Assembly: GCA_030430025.1 (NCBI GenBank)
Contig: JAUIGR010000006.1
Span: forward strand, 1 to 64,000
Direction: 5' to 3'
DNA from: Gammaproteobacteria bacterium
GTDB lineage: Bacteria > Pseudomonadota > Gammaproteobacteria > Xanthomonadales > Marinicellaceae
Length of the DNA: 64,000 bases
How positions within the stretch are numbered: position 1 is the first letter of the stretch; the number at the start of each line of letters is the position of its first letter. Shown in pieces: positions 31,009 to 41,170 of this stretch. The notes under the pieces were generated by a model. The model ran no database searches and was not told where the DNA came from. It was given only the letters and a program-made list of their open reading frames with translations. The translations under genes were made by a program, and so were the position numbers.

Positions 31009-32118
31009 ATGAATATCATAAAAAAGATCAATCAAATCAGAAAACACTCATTGATGGGCGCCACCCAAAATATAGTGAATCGAGCACGGGAAAAATCAGT
31101 AAAAATACATGATCCTTCAGACATTAAAAAAATATTGATATGCCGACCAAATCACCGCCTAGGTAATCTGTTATTGTTAACACCATTACTTCAAGAGGTC
31201 GAAAGAATATTTCCTAACGCCACCACAGATATCGTTGTTAAAGGTAGATTAGCTGACTCATTGTTTAAAAATTACCACACTATAGGAACCATTTTTCAAC
31301 TACCCAAAAAACCATTTATTCATCCCATTACTTATCTAAAGAATTATGTAAATGCCATGACCACTCAATATGACCTGGTTATTAATACAACAGACGAATC
31401 ATCTTCTGGACGAATTCTTACAGAAAAGTCGAAAGGCATACACAAATCATTTGGAATACCTGAATCAAATCGCCACCCAAATAAGAAAGATCTTCACCAC
31501 ATGGCTCAAAAACCTATCCTAGCCTTAAGAGATATATTAAACAAAAATGATGCCCGATCGATGCCTGTTTTGGATTTACGACTAACTCAAAAAGAATTAA
31601 CTAAAGGTGTTGAAATTTTAACAAGCATCAGTCCAAACGGTAAAAAAACACTGTGTATTTTTACCTATGCAACAGGGGATAAAATGTACTCAAAAGATTG
31701 GTGGAATGAAATATACATAGCGTTAAAGGTACATTTCAATGAATACAACATTGTTGAGATATTACCAGTAGAATATGCATCACAAATCGATTTTAAAGCA
31801 CCTACTTTTTATGGAAAGAATATAAGAGAGGTGGGAGCTGTTATTGCGGCCTGCGAACTATTTATTGGTAGTGACTCTGGAATCATGCATCTGGCGTCAT
31901 CTGTCCATGTACCAACACTTGGTTTATTTAATGTCACCGACATTAACAAATATAAACCATACAACAACCACTCATTGGCTATCAATACAAATCGACAAAA
32001 TCACTCAGATATCATTCATTTGATCAAATCAACCCTGGCTAAAAAAACATCAAAGAGTGAAAACAATCCTTCCATCAATATTATTTCACCCTCCAAACCA
32101 CCTTGCTCAATCCAATAA
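31009..32118 (+). CDS. Glycosyltransferase family 9 (heptosyltransferase-like)
   Basis: ILICRPNHRLGNLLLLTPLLQEVERIFP; FIGSDSGIMHLASSVHVPTLGLF. Confidence 0.88.
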   Translation: MNIIKKINQIRKHSLMGATQNIVNRAREKSVKIHDPSDIKKILICRPNHRLGNLLLLTPLLQEVERIFPNATTDIVVKGRLADSLFKNYHTIGTIFQLPKKPFIHPITYLKNYVNAMTTQYDLVINTTDESSSGRILTEKSKGIHKSFGIPESNRHPNKKDLHHMAQKPILALRDILNKNDARSMPVLDLRLTQKELTKGVEILTSISPNGKKTLCIFTYATGDKMYSKDWWNEIYIALKVHFNEYNIVEILPVEYASQIDFKAPTFYGKNIREVGAVIAACELFIGSDSGIMHLASSVHVPTLGLFNVTDINKYKPYNNHSLAINTNRQNHSDIIHLIKSTLAKKTSKSENNPSINIISPSKPPCSIQ

Positions 32119-32305
32119 TTTCTTACTCATATTGTCTGATACATCCAATGAGACTCGATATTAGTCATATGGAAATTGTGATTTTCGGCAACAAAAACTT
32201 AATATTCATGAGCCAAAAAAAGCATTCAAAATAGGGTTAACCACTTTTTTATCTGATTAATACCAACCATGACTCATCACCAAATGTGACATCCGTACAA
32301 TTAAA

Positions 32306-32352
32306 TAGTCAACCCTGAAAAAGTCCATTCTGGTCTTTTTCATTTTCGACTA
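32306..32352. repeat. Palindromic intergenic repeat, copy C (47 bp)
   Basis: TAGTCAACCCTGAAAAAGTCCATTCTGGTCTTTTTCATTTTCGACTA. Confidence 0.9.
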
Positions 32353-32369
32353 AATACAAATATTTGCTT

Positions 32370-33080
32370 TTAACGACTTACTATTTGCATCCTGAACGCT
32401 TTACGATAAGCGATGGAATAAATTACCATTGGATTAATAAGACAGATAAGAAAAGAGCATATGTCATGTGATATGAAGTGAGCACCTCTGAGTTGCTGAG
32501 CAAAACCAAAAATCACACCAATGATCAATATCAAACCCAGTATTTTATGATTCCGAACTTTTTTAGTGACTTTATAATAGAAAAACAATGCCATCCAACT
32601 GAATCCAACACTGGCATGACTAGCTGGAAAACAATGTGCAGAGGGTAAGTATTCAGGATCGTAATCAAATACGGGAAAATAAGGTTTATTACCACCGTAT
32701 CGAATTAAATCCCAGGGGCAGTCAACTTCAACGATTCTTTTAATTATGGTGACTAAAATAACACTTGTTGAAATGGTAAGGAGTAACACAAAAAGATGAT
32801 AAATGCCTGCTGGATCGTTTGCTTTTAATATCTTAACAACCAAGTTTGATAGTATGATTAAAAAAACAAAAATAACCATATACCTAGCAAATCTGTGTAA
32901 TATCACTTCTATAAGAAAGGACTTTTCAAAACGCCACTGAAAGTGACCAAAGATAAAATCGGCTATCATGAAATCTACCTTCATTTGATAAACGAAAATC
33001 AATAGTACAAATCCACAAACCAATAATCCCCATTCGGTCATACCAATTTTATAAGTAGGATTAAGTTCATTCACCGTCAT
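32370..33080 (-). CDS. PAP2-family membrane phosphatase
   Basis: KRIVEVDCPWD; PSAHCFPASHASVGFSWMALFF; RGAHFISHDICS. Confidence 0.88.
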   Translation of the reverse strand: MTVNELNPTYKIGMTEWGLLVCGFVLLIFVYQMKVDFMIADFIFGHFQWRFEKSFLIEVILHRFARYMVIFVFLIILSNLVVKILKANDPAGIYHLFVLLLTISTSVILVTIIKRIVEVDCPWDLIRYGGNKPYFPVFDYDPEYLPSAHCFPASHASVGFSWMALFFYYKVTKKVRNHKILGLILIIGVIFGFAQQLRGAHFISHDICSFLICLINPMVIYSIAYRKAFRMQIVSR

Positions 33081-33174
33081 TTACACCGAGCAACTTACAA
33101 AGTAATGTGACTATAAAAAATATCAAAATATAAATTGTCATTAAAAAAATGAAAGATATCGAAAGTAACTTCAT
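33067..33174 (-). CDS. 35-aa single-TM small protein, coupled to PAP2 gene (not in ORF track)
   Basis: MKLLSISFIFLMTIYILIFFIVTLLCKLLGVNDGE*; AAAGGAG 5 nt upstream of ATG; stop overlaps PAP2 start region. Confidence 0.65.
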   Translation of the reverse strand: MKLLSISFIFLMTIYILIFFIVTLLCKLLGVNDGE

Positions 33175-33213
33175 GGAAACTCCTTTGTTTGAAATTCAAC
33201 GACTATGTTTATT

Positions 33214-33327
33214 TAGTCAACCCTGAAAAAGGCATCGTGACGCCTGTTTTCTGGTCGAAAAAATGTACAAAACTGAAGTAACAATTTAAATTTAACAATA
33301 AGTTATGCATTTTTTTAAGTTCGACTA
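33214..33327. repeat. Palindromic intergenic repeat, copy D (composite/long)
   Basis: TAGTCAACCCTGAAAAAGGCATCGTGACGCC...TTTTTTTAAGTTCGACTA. Confidence 0.75.
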
Positions 33328-34976
33328 TTTACATGATCTGAATGACATGATGAAAACACATCTAGCTCTGGTTTGTAATAGCTGGTGGATACATTCATCA
33401 AACCAAGCATTGAATGAAACAAATGATCATGAGAAAGATGATGGTCCTCACTTTTTTCAAGACAGCTCATAAGTGATGCAGTCTTATTATCAGTTTGATG
33501 TGGTGCCCAATATATAAAAGGCACATGAGTTTGTGACTCTGGAGCAATTAAATAAGGCGTACCATGCAAGTAAAGATTATTTTCCCCTAAAGACTCACCA
33601 TGATCAGCAATGTATACAAGTGAACTAGATGTCCCTTGTGGTAAAGACTCTAATAATTTCATCGTTTGATCAATGAAGTAATCTGTATAAACAATGGTAT
33701 TATCATAGGTATTATTTAAAGCTTCTGAACTGCATTTTTGTAGTTGGACGCTTTGACAGGTTGGTGTGAATTTTTTAAAGTCCGGAGGATATCTCAAATA
33801 ATAAGCAGGTCCATGACTCCCTTTTTGATGTAAAACTATGAATTGATCATTGGGATTTGCATTAATTTGTTCTAGTAACCCCTTAAGTAATATCTCATCA
33901 AAACACTCACCATCTGAACAGAACAACTCATCACTATTGTTTGAAAAATCCACATAGTCCACTCTGCCACAAATACCTTTACACCCAGTATTGTTATCAC
34001 GCCACTGGACATCTATTCCTGCTTGCTTGAAAAAATCTAATAAATTGGAGGAGTTTTTACCTACTTTGTGGCTATATGACCTTCTTTCTAAATGGGAAAA
34101 CAAACAAGGAAGAGAAACAGCAGTACTGGTTCCACAAGAACTGGTTTGTTTAAAATTAACGACATGTCTTTTCTCTAAACGGGGGTTTGTCTCTCTACGA
34201 TAACCGTTGATAGAAAATCGATCTGCTCTGGCGGTTTCACCGACAATCAATATAACAACATTCTTATCGTTGGGTTTCGACAGTTTCAGATGAAAGGCAT
34301 CTTGAGCAATGTCACTAAATGGCAACTGAGCTTTATTGAACTGCTCAGTTATATATGAAATGGTGGCAAAAATAAAATTTGTTGGGACAATCATGTGTGA
34401 CAAATGACGATTCGTTCTGGCCAGTGATGCAAATGAAGGGTAATTAAGATACACAATTAAACCAATGGTCATAACTGAAACCACAGTCACTTTTATTTTT
34501 ATTATTAACTGGCTCCAAATATTTTGATCAGTTAGCTCTGTTTTTAATATCAATAATATAGGAATCAATCCAAAAACAAATAAATATGATAATAAGCTAA
34601 AACTCATCAAATCACGTGCTTCAGAATGGTTCGTTTCCACAACATTACGGACCATTTCTTTATCAATGATGATGTTATATTGAGCAATGTAGTAAAACGA
34701 GATAGCTGATATTGTGAAAACTAAAACATAAAAAACCTTGTATGTTTTCTGACTGGTCAACAAGTTAAAAACCAAATTAATCACTAAAATCAAAAACAGT
34801 ATGATCGAACCAATCAACTGATAATCTGTGATTGATTCCGGTTTTATGATTGCAATAATCTCTTGCCAAAAATAAAGATTAAATACCGAAACAAACAACA
34901 GCCCAATTAACAGGTTAAGCAACCATAAACTGATACTAATATTGAATTTGCTAAAAAGCTCATATAATTTTTTCAC
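33315..34976 (-). CDS. Phosphoethanolamine transferase (EptA-like, sulfatase fold)
   Basis: VVILIVGETARADRFSINGYRRETNPRLEK; SCGTSTAVSLPCLFS; VLHQKGSHGPAYYLRYP; YIADHGESLGENNLYLHGTPY. Confidence 0.92.
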   Translation of the reverse strand: MKKLYELFSKFNISISLWLLNLLIGLLFVSVFNLYFWQEIIAIIKPESITDYQLIGSIILFLILVINLVFNLLTSQKTYKVFYVLVFTISAISFYYIAQYNIIIDKEMVRNVVETNHSEARDLMSFSLLSYLFVFGLIPILLILKTELTDQNIWSQLIIKIKVTVVSVMTIGLIVYLNYPSFASLARTNRHLSHMIVPTNFIFATISYITEQFNKAQLPFSDIAQDAFHLKLSKPNDKNVVILIVGETARADRFSINGYRRETNPRLEKRHVVNFKQTSSCGTSTAVSLPCLFSHLERRSYSHKVGKNSSNLLDFFKQAGIDVQWRDNNTGCKGICGRVDYVDFSNNSDELFCSDGECFDEILLKGLLEQINANPNDQFIVLHQKGSHGPAYYLRYPPDFKKFTPTCQSVQLQKCSSEALNNTYDNTIVYTDYFIDQTMKLLESLPQGTSSSLVYIADHGESLGENNLYLHGTPYLIAPESQTHVPFIYWAPHQTDNKTASLMSCLEKSEDHHLSHDHLFHSMLGLMNVSTSYYKPELDVFSSCHSDHVNSRT

Positions 34977-35094
34977 ATTGCTTTAGAGAAGCGTTGAGAA
35001 AAAATCAATCGAAAAAATTAACTTTCAATTCAATTAGTATAAAAAACCAACCTCACTATGGGTGGCAATCAACTATCTTGATTCTAGTGTTAGT

Positions 35095-35124
35095 TAGTCC
35101 TGAAAAAGTCCTTCCTGGTCTTTT
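35095..35124. repeat. Palindromic intergenic repeat, copy E (truncated)
   Basis: TAGTCCTGAAAAAGTCCTTCCTGGTCTTTT; right half missing. Confidence 0.6.
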
Positions 35125-35153
35125 GATAGTGTCAAAAAAACACTTAAACGCCA

Positions 35154-35183
35154 AAGGGGGCAAAACGCTCATTTTGCCCCCTT
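35154..35183. terminator. Strong hairpin downstream of beta-helix gene
   Basis: AAGGGGGCAAAA-cgctca-TTTTGCCCCCTT. Confidence 0.8.
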
Positions 35184-35234
35184 ATTCATTCATTATCTTC
35201 ACTGACACTATTTTTAGTCTTTATCACAGATAAA

Positions 35235-37057
35235 TCAATTAGCTGCAAAAGCATCTTTGAAAATAACATCATCAATGTAATACTCATCAGCACCAACATC
35301 ATAAGGACCATACAAGTTAACAGAACCTGCATCATAACCTCGAGCTTCTCCATCAATATCCTTAGGATAATCAAGGTTTAAGCTCGCAGCCTCATCACAA
35401 TAATCAATCGCTAAGGAAGCTGTTCTTAGGTGATAATCCCCAGCATCCCAATCAGCAAATAAATAATTAGGATGATTCACCACAGATACTAAATAGTGAT
35501 AATCACCACTGAAGGAATCATCTTCATGAACTATCGAACAAGTCATTTCTAAGAATCCAGTATCATCAAGATCTTTATAAACAGGTTGATCACTCATTTC
35601 ATAAATGATACTAGACTCAACACGGAAAAAACCTGCTGATTTCGAAAACAGAGTAACCGTTGATGTGTCATTATCAGTCACAGTGACATGTTTTAAATTG
35701 AAAGCTGCATCATCAGCTTCGAATACTGAAGAACCAGTGTTCTGTGTAATCATGCTATTCTCAATGTCAATGGTTGCGCCTGATTTTGCTTGACCTACCC
35801 TGCCAAAATTTACAGGGTAAGTACCTGATATATGAGATTGTGTCATGAGCAAATAAGCACCTGATCCAATTGCAGAAAAAGCAGAATAGCTTTGATGATC
35901 CTGTATTGTGACACCATGCAATTTTGCCTGAGCCTCTGAACCGACAAAAATACCGGCACCAACGTTTGAGCTATTTTGTAAAATATTGGATTGCTTCAAT
36001 GTTACAGTAGCTCCTTCCATTACAGATAAACCCCCCACCAAGCCTCCCTCCTTGATTACCCTGAATGGTTACAGCTTGCATATTCACTTGAGCTCCTAAA
36101 CGAGCATAAACACCACCCCCCCAAACCATTAGTATTATCCAAAACTACATTCTGTGAAATACTGGATTGGTCCAATGCTATAGTGGTTCCTTCTCCAGTC
36201 ACAAATATGCCACCACCCATGTAAGCCGATTGATTTACTGCTATCGAACTTTCTTTCATGGTGATTTGAGCTCCTGAGTCAGCATAAATACCACCCCCGT
36301 AACCATCAGTAGCCGCATTGTGACTGACAGTGACCGATGAAAGTGCATCTACATAACAACTATCACCTAATAACATACCTCCCCCTGATCCTGCAGTGGT
36401 GTTATGAGTCAGCTGGCTGTTTCCCTTAATGGTAATGAGGTTATTTTCACCAGCACATACCAAACCAGATCCATGATTATAAGTAATTATCGTATCATCA
36501 AGTGTCACTGTATTATGACCATAAAGGAAGATAACACCATATTGATAATTGTTGTAAACGGTAACAGTTTTCATAGTCAAATCCACTGTGGATGTTGAAA
36601 CAACACCAGCAGCTCCTTCCTGAATGGTCATATTTTCCAGATAAACAGTTGTTACCTGTTGATCACCAGTAATCGATACCACTGCATCATTTACACTTAA
36701 CCCGCTGATTTCAAAACCCTCATCGTTTTTGTTATTTGCCTGCGCAGCTAAACAATCAGAAAATCCGCCTATGATGCTGACATTAGTATCGTCTAACACC
36801 AGAATCTCCGCGTAATTTTTATTACTTGCCACATGAATTTCTGTCACACTATCATTATTTTCGGATACATAATCAACTGCGTCCTGTATGTTTCCGAACA
36901 TACACTCATCACTGCCCACAGTAACAATTGGTGTGTTCTTTAGTGCTTCTGTCTTGGCCAGCAATTGGAATGAAGTGGCCAGCATTACTATTAATATATT
37001 TAATTTCATTTTTTGTCTCACGCCCGTTAACAATAACTCAACCGAAATAAAAAACAA
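35235..37057 (-). pseudogene. Right-handed beta-helix secreted protein, split into two ORFs (36056-37057 and 35235-36041) by +1 shifts at two poly-G tracts
   Basis: GGGIYADSGAQITMKESSI / GGGIFVTGEGTTIALDQSSI / GGGVYARLGAQVNMQAVTI / GGGLSVMEGATVTLKQSNI coils align across both breaks after removing one G from each tract. Confidence 0.8.
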
Positions 37058-37104
37058 AACAGGTCAATGTTTCTAAAAAAACCTCATCAAAGAACACACC
37101 AACC

Positions 37105-38403
37105 TTAAAACTCAGCCATCCAGCTAAGAATGACGCTGCTGATTTCATCAGACCACTCCCCTGGATGACCCTCAAATGAACTTAATGAAGAAGGGTGAAT
37201 CCTCTGCCAATGATCCAAACCTGGGTGTTTATAAAGCTGATGATCTTGATGACCTGCATCTTTTAAAATTTCAATGATTAAGTCATTATCCGCTTCACTC
37301 ATAATCCAATCATTTGTCCCCCAGCGAATACGTGCGGGTACCTTGAGCTGCTGCCACTCACCAGCCACATCAAACTGCTGTAGTTGCTGATAAAACCTCA
37401 TAGATCGACCATACATGTGCTCTGGACTATGGTAATTATCCGCTGCGATTCCAGGATAGGCATCAATTATCTGCTGATAACTCTGACGTCCAATCAACAT
37501 GCCATAGTACAATGGCACAAAGCTATGATTCATTTTTTGTGTAATCTCGGACTGAGTTAAACCCTTAAAAGATAAAATCCGCCGTTCGATTTCCAACATA
37601 TGTTCAAACCAACTCTTCACAAAAGTCCCATCAGAAATCACAGCAGAAAAATCAAACCGATTAGCGATATATGGAGCAAGAGCAGAACCCATTGAATTAC
37701 CATAAATAATGATGCGCTCGGGATCTACATAAGGAAGTTGTTTCAAATATTGAGCTGCCATATGATAACCATTCAGCTCTGTCTCAAAGTCGGTCTCTGA
37801 ACAATGACCTTCAGAATCACCAACACCTGGCTTTTCAACCCGTAGCACCACCTTATTACTCTTCGTGACGATCTCCCTGATCAACTGGGTGAACGAAGTC
37901 AATCGGTTCTGATTGATCTCAACACTGGAGCAACTCAACCCTTGTAGCAACAGAATTGCTGGTTGCTTGCCCTCTTTACCTTCTGGCCGGGTAATGATTA
38001 ATCGTTGGCGGATGCCAAAATCATTGGTCAGTTGAGTGTATGTTGTCTCTAAACCTTGATACGATTCTTTTGCTTGAGCTCTGAACTTGACTTTAACAAC
38101 ACGACTCTGAAACTTTCTTCGATATGTAACCTGATAACTACGTTTAGCTACCAGTGCATCAGTCAGATCAGCCCAAATCTCTGGCCGGGTAATTATTTGA
38201 CCATCTACAGCCAATATATGATCACCAACAACCAAACCAGCTTTGATCAAAGGACTGTCTACTTCCAGCGAACGAATGATCACACCCGCACCAGATTCAG
38301 CAAATGCAAAACGCGCGTCCCAGCCTGCTCGCCGGGATAATTCTTCGGCTAATATGTTATTGGAAAACAGGACAAAGACAGTAAAAAAAACTCTTATGTT
38401 CAT
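37105..38403 (-). CDS. Secreted PDZ domain-alpha/beta hydrolase fusion
   Basis: PDZ VIIRSLEVDSPLIKAGLVVGDHILAVDGQII; hydrolase VEKPGVGDSEG, IIIYGNSMGSALAPYIA. Confidence 0.8.
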   Translation of the reverse strand: MNIRVFFTVFVLFSNNILAEELSRRAGWDARFAFAESGAGVIIRSLEVDSPLIKAGLVVGDHILAVDGQIITRPEIWADLTDALVAKRSYQVTYRRKFQSRVVKVKFRAQAKESYQGLETTYTQLTNDFGIRQRLIITRPEGKEGKQPAILLLQGLSCSSVEINQNRLTSFTQLIREIVTKSNKVVLRVEKPGVGDSEGHCSETDFETELNGYHMAAQYLKQLPYVDPERIIIYGNSMGSALAPYIANRFDFSAVISDGTFVKSWFEHMLEIERRILSFKGLTQSEITQKMNHSFVPLYYGMLIGRQSYQQIIDAYPGIAADNYHSPEHMYGRSMRFYQQLQQFDVAGEWQQLKVPARIRWGTNDWIMSEADNDLIIEILKDAGHQDHQLYKHPGLDHWQRIHPSSLSSFEGHPGEWSDEISSVILSWMAEF

Positions 38404-38508
38404 AATATATATCTGCAGTTTAAAGTGGGCTATACTAAAACCTGTAATACCCCTTTGAAGCCAAATATGACGAAAAACAGCCAGATCGTTACGAAAGATT
38501 ATTAAATC

Positions 38509-39282
38509 ATGATGTGGATATTTAACTTCAGCCGCACTTACTCAAATTATTATCTGTTTAACTCTAGAATTTTCACTCATGTACTGTTCTGGATAATTTA
38601 CTATGTCGGCTTTTCACTGATCTGGTCAAAAAACCATGGTTATTTCGAGTCATTCTATCTTGAGTTCATCTTACTACCCATGCGCATCGCAGCCACCTAC
38701 CTAGTGATCTACTGGGCCATGCCTAAATTCCTGCTTCAAACCAGACTGATCTCATTCCTGCTCAGTCTATTGCTGATCTTATTGGTATGCAGCATATTGC
38801 AACGTTTATCGATCTACTTTTTTTATGAAGAATTCCTTGCTATCAGCCAAACTACTTTATTTTCTCCCCAATCTATTTTTCGTTCGATGTTGCTAATCAA
38901 TACCACTGTCATGCTCGCCATGACTATCAAACTCTATGGTTTATATCAGGAGTTGAGACAACAAAGTTCAGTGAAACAAGTACAGATGATTGAGCTTAAA
39001 TCAGACCGCCGCATGTATCTAATTCATCCTGATGATATTATCTACATTCAAGGTCTCGGCAATTACATCACTATTAAGCTTACTGATAAGCAAATCTTAA
39101 CCAGCTACACCACCATGAAAAATATCATGGATCAATTACCCATCCAATTTTTGCGGGTGCATAAGTCATATATCATTAATAAAAAACATCTCGTTTCTTA
39201 CAATAATGAAGATATCCAGATAGACCAGTACAAAGTTCCTCGTGGCAAAGGCATCACAGACCAAGAATTACATCAATCCTAA
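38509..39282 (+). CDS. Membrane-anchored LytTR-type DNA-binding regulator
   Basis: 4 TM N-terminus; C-term LKSDRRMYLIHPDDIIYIQGLGNYITIKLTDKQILTSYTTMKNIMDQLPIQFLRVHKSYIINKKHL. Confidence 0.9.
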   Translation: MMWIFNFSRTYSNYYLFNSRIFTHVLFWIIYYVGFSLIWSKNHGYFESFYLEFILLPMRIAATYLVIYWAMPKFLLQTRLISFLLSLLLILLVCSILQRLSIYFFYEEFLAISQTTLFSPQSIFRSMLLINTTVMLAMTIKLYGLYQELRQQSSVKQVQMIELKSDRRMYLIHPDDIIYIQGLGNYITIKLTDKQILTSYTTMKNIMDQLPIQFLRVHKSYIINKKHLVSYNNEDIQIDQYKVPRGKGITDQELHQS

Positions 39283-39335
39283 AGTGAGCGCCATAAAAAA
39301 TTTATGTCATTAAATCTTTTTGGCTATCAACAACC

Positions 39336-41138
39336 TTATATTTCACAATTTGGAACCAGTCTGTTTAATAACTCTTTGGTTTCAGTTTTAATCCTATGAG
39401 GTTCTGTTTTTATATTCATATACAACTGAACAGAGTAACTTTTATTGACAGGTTCTCTGGCACAATCGACTTGAACAAACCAAGCCAATCTATCAGCTCT
39501 GGGTATATCTGATTGGATATCCCCACTTAAAGCTTCAGTACATGGTCGAAGCCCTCTATCATTTTCCGTTTGATTGATCATGTTCTGCAAAGCTTGCCAC
39601 TCAAGGTCTGATAAATAATTATCACGTAAAAAGTAGCTAACTATATTTTTTGCATATACATAATTACCACAATTTAATTCACGATGAGTTTGAACATAAT
39701 TTGCCAGTTTAATACTGATTTCTTTATCGGCAGGAAAGTAATATTTAAAAAAATCGTGGGTCAAATAATAATTGACATGTCCTTGAAGTGTCGTTACATC
39801 GAGTGTAAATGGCTGCTCATTTGACTTGTCATACATGTGACTGATATGCTTGCCTGCAATCAAATTATCCTTTTTTCCATACCCACCTAACTGGTATTGT
39901 TCAAAAATCATTGCGATGATACTTTCCGCAACCTGTGCTCGTTCAATTCGGGATTGAAGCGCTGAATTCAAGTGATCTAGTAGTTCTATAAAAGAGTGAT
40001 CTTTATTCATTCGGTAGCCAATATCCTGAGCCCACTGCCAAGTAGAAAAATGTTTTTTAAATAACCCTTCCCAAAAATGGTCTGAATCTGGCTCTTTTCC
40101 CAAAAAATAACCCAATGTTTTATTAACAGTATGTGGGTCTAAACAACGCTCTGGAGGCATATGAAAGATATTCCTTTCTGTCAAATTAAGCGCTTCCATT
40201 AGCCATTGTTTAGATGGTTGTTGTGTCATCGGATTATCAGTGCAACTCTTTATCGCTTTTTGAAGCGATGTTTGAATTTCAATGAGCTCTTCGGTATAAC
40301 AGGCAGGAGCTGTTACAGTTGCCTTAATTAGCTCAACACAACCTTCCGGTTTCGAAAGTGCATCAGCTGATAATGTGATATTTTGTTTTGCTTGAGTCAA
40401 TAACCACTCAGCATCAACATGGGTGACTACATCTTGTTTAATATGAATTGGGTTATCGGTTCTAAAACTGACTTGATAATCATTGGTTTTATATATCATT
40501 GTCAGCAAATGTGAACCTGTTGATAATTGATGATTTTCTAAACACAAAGCACTCGAGGAAATATTCATTCTGTCACATTTAATGACTTCAACACCATCTA
40601 TGTAAATGTACTGCCTGGTAATATCATTACCCTGGTAGTTTATCCAAGCATGTGACACATCTATCATGCCTGTTGGAAATTCTGTCAGAGGAATTTCTTC
40701 AGCACGCTTCAACAACAGCAATAAATCAGGATGGATACCTGGACTATTTAATCTTTTTTGTTCTTTCTGGAACTCCTCTTGAGGATAAATTTGATGAATA
40801 AATGCTGAACACGAATTTTGATAACATTCCACTGACTTTCGTTGTTCTTTTTTACCAATCAAGCGCACATCTGGACACTGTTCGATAACTGTTTGTATAT
40901 AGCTAGTCGTTGTTAAAGTTTCCTCAACCACAAGACTACTTTTAACTTCTACACCAAATAATTGACAAAAATTCTTCGCACAGCTTGCTCTAGCTGTTTT
41001 AAGTGCATCCTCTTCATTACTGGCAGTACCTTGACAATAAAACCCAAGTTCCTGATCATTGATATATGAATCTTTGAACCACGTAGGACTCTCTACTGTA
41101 CCTGTGGTTAACGCAGCTATCAATAGATAAACAAGCAT
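39336..41138 (-). CDS. Secreted protein of unknown function with LPP20-like N-terminal region
   Basis: Signal peptide; PTWFKD...GFYCQGTASNEEDALKTARASCAKNFC. Confidence 0.55.
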   Translation of the reverse strand: MLVYLLIAALTTGTVESPTWFKDSYINDQELGFYCQGTASNEEDALKTARASCAKNFCQLFGVEVKSSLVVEETLTTTSYIQTVIEQCPDVRLIGKKEQRKSVECYQNSCSAFIHQIYPQEEFQKEQKRLNSPGIHPDLLLLLKRAEEIPLTEFPTGMIDVSHAWINYQGNDITRQYIYIDGVEVIKCDRMNISSSALCLENHQLSTGSHLLTMIYKTNDYQVSFRTDNPIHIKQDVVTHVDAEWLLTQAKQNITLSADALSKPEGCVELIKATVTAPACYTEELIEIQTSLQKAIKSCTDNPMTQQPSKQWLMEALNLTERNIFHMPPERCLDPHTVNKTLGYFLGKEPDSDHFWEGLFKKHFSTWQWAQDIGYRMNKDHSFIELLDHLNSALQSRIERAQVAESIIAMIFEQYQLGGYGKKDNLIAGKHISHMYDKSNEQPFTLDVTTLQGHVNYYLTHDFFKYYFPADKEISIKLANYVQTHRELNCGNYVYAKNIVSYFLRDNYLSDLEWQALQNMINQTENDRGLRPCTEALSGDIQSDIPRADRLAWFVQVDCAREPVNKSYSVQLYMNIKTEPHRIKTETKELLNRLVPNCEI

Positions 41139-41170
41139 ATTATTTGATTAGCATGAATTAATATGTCCAA

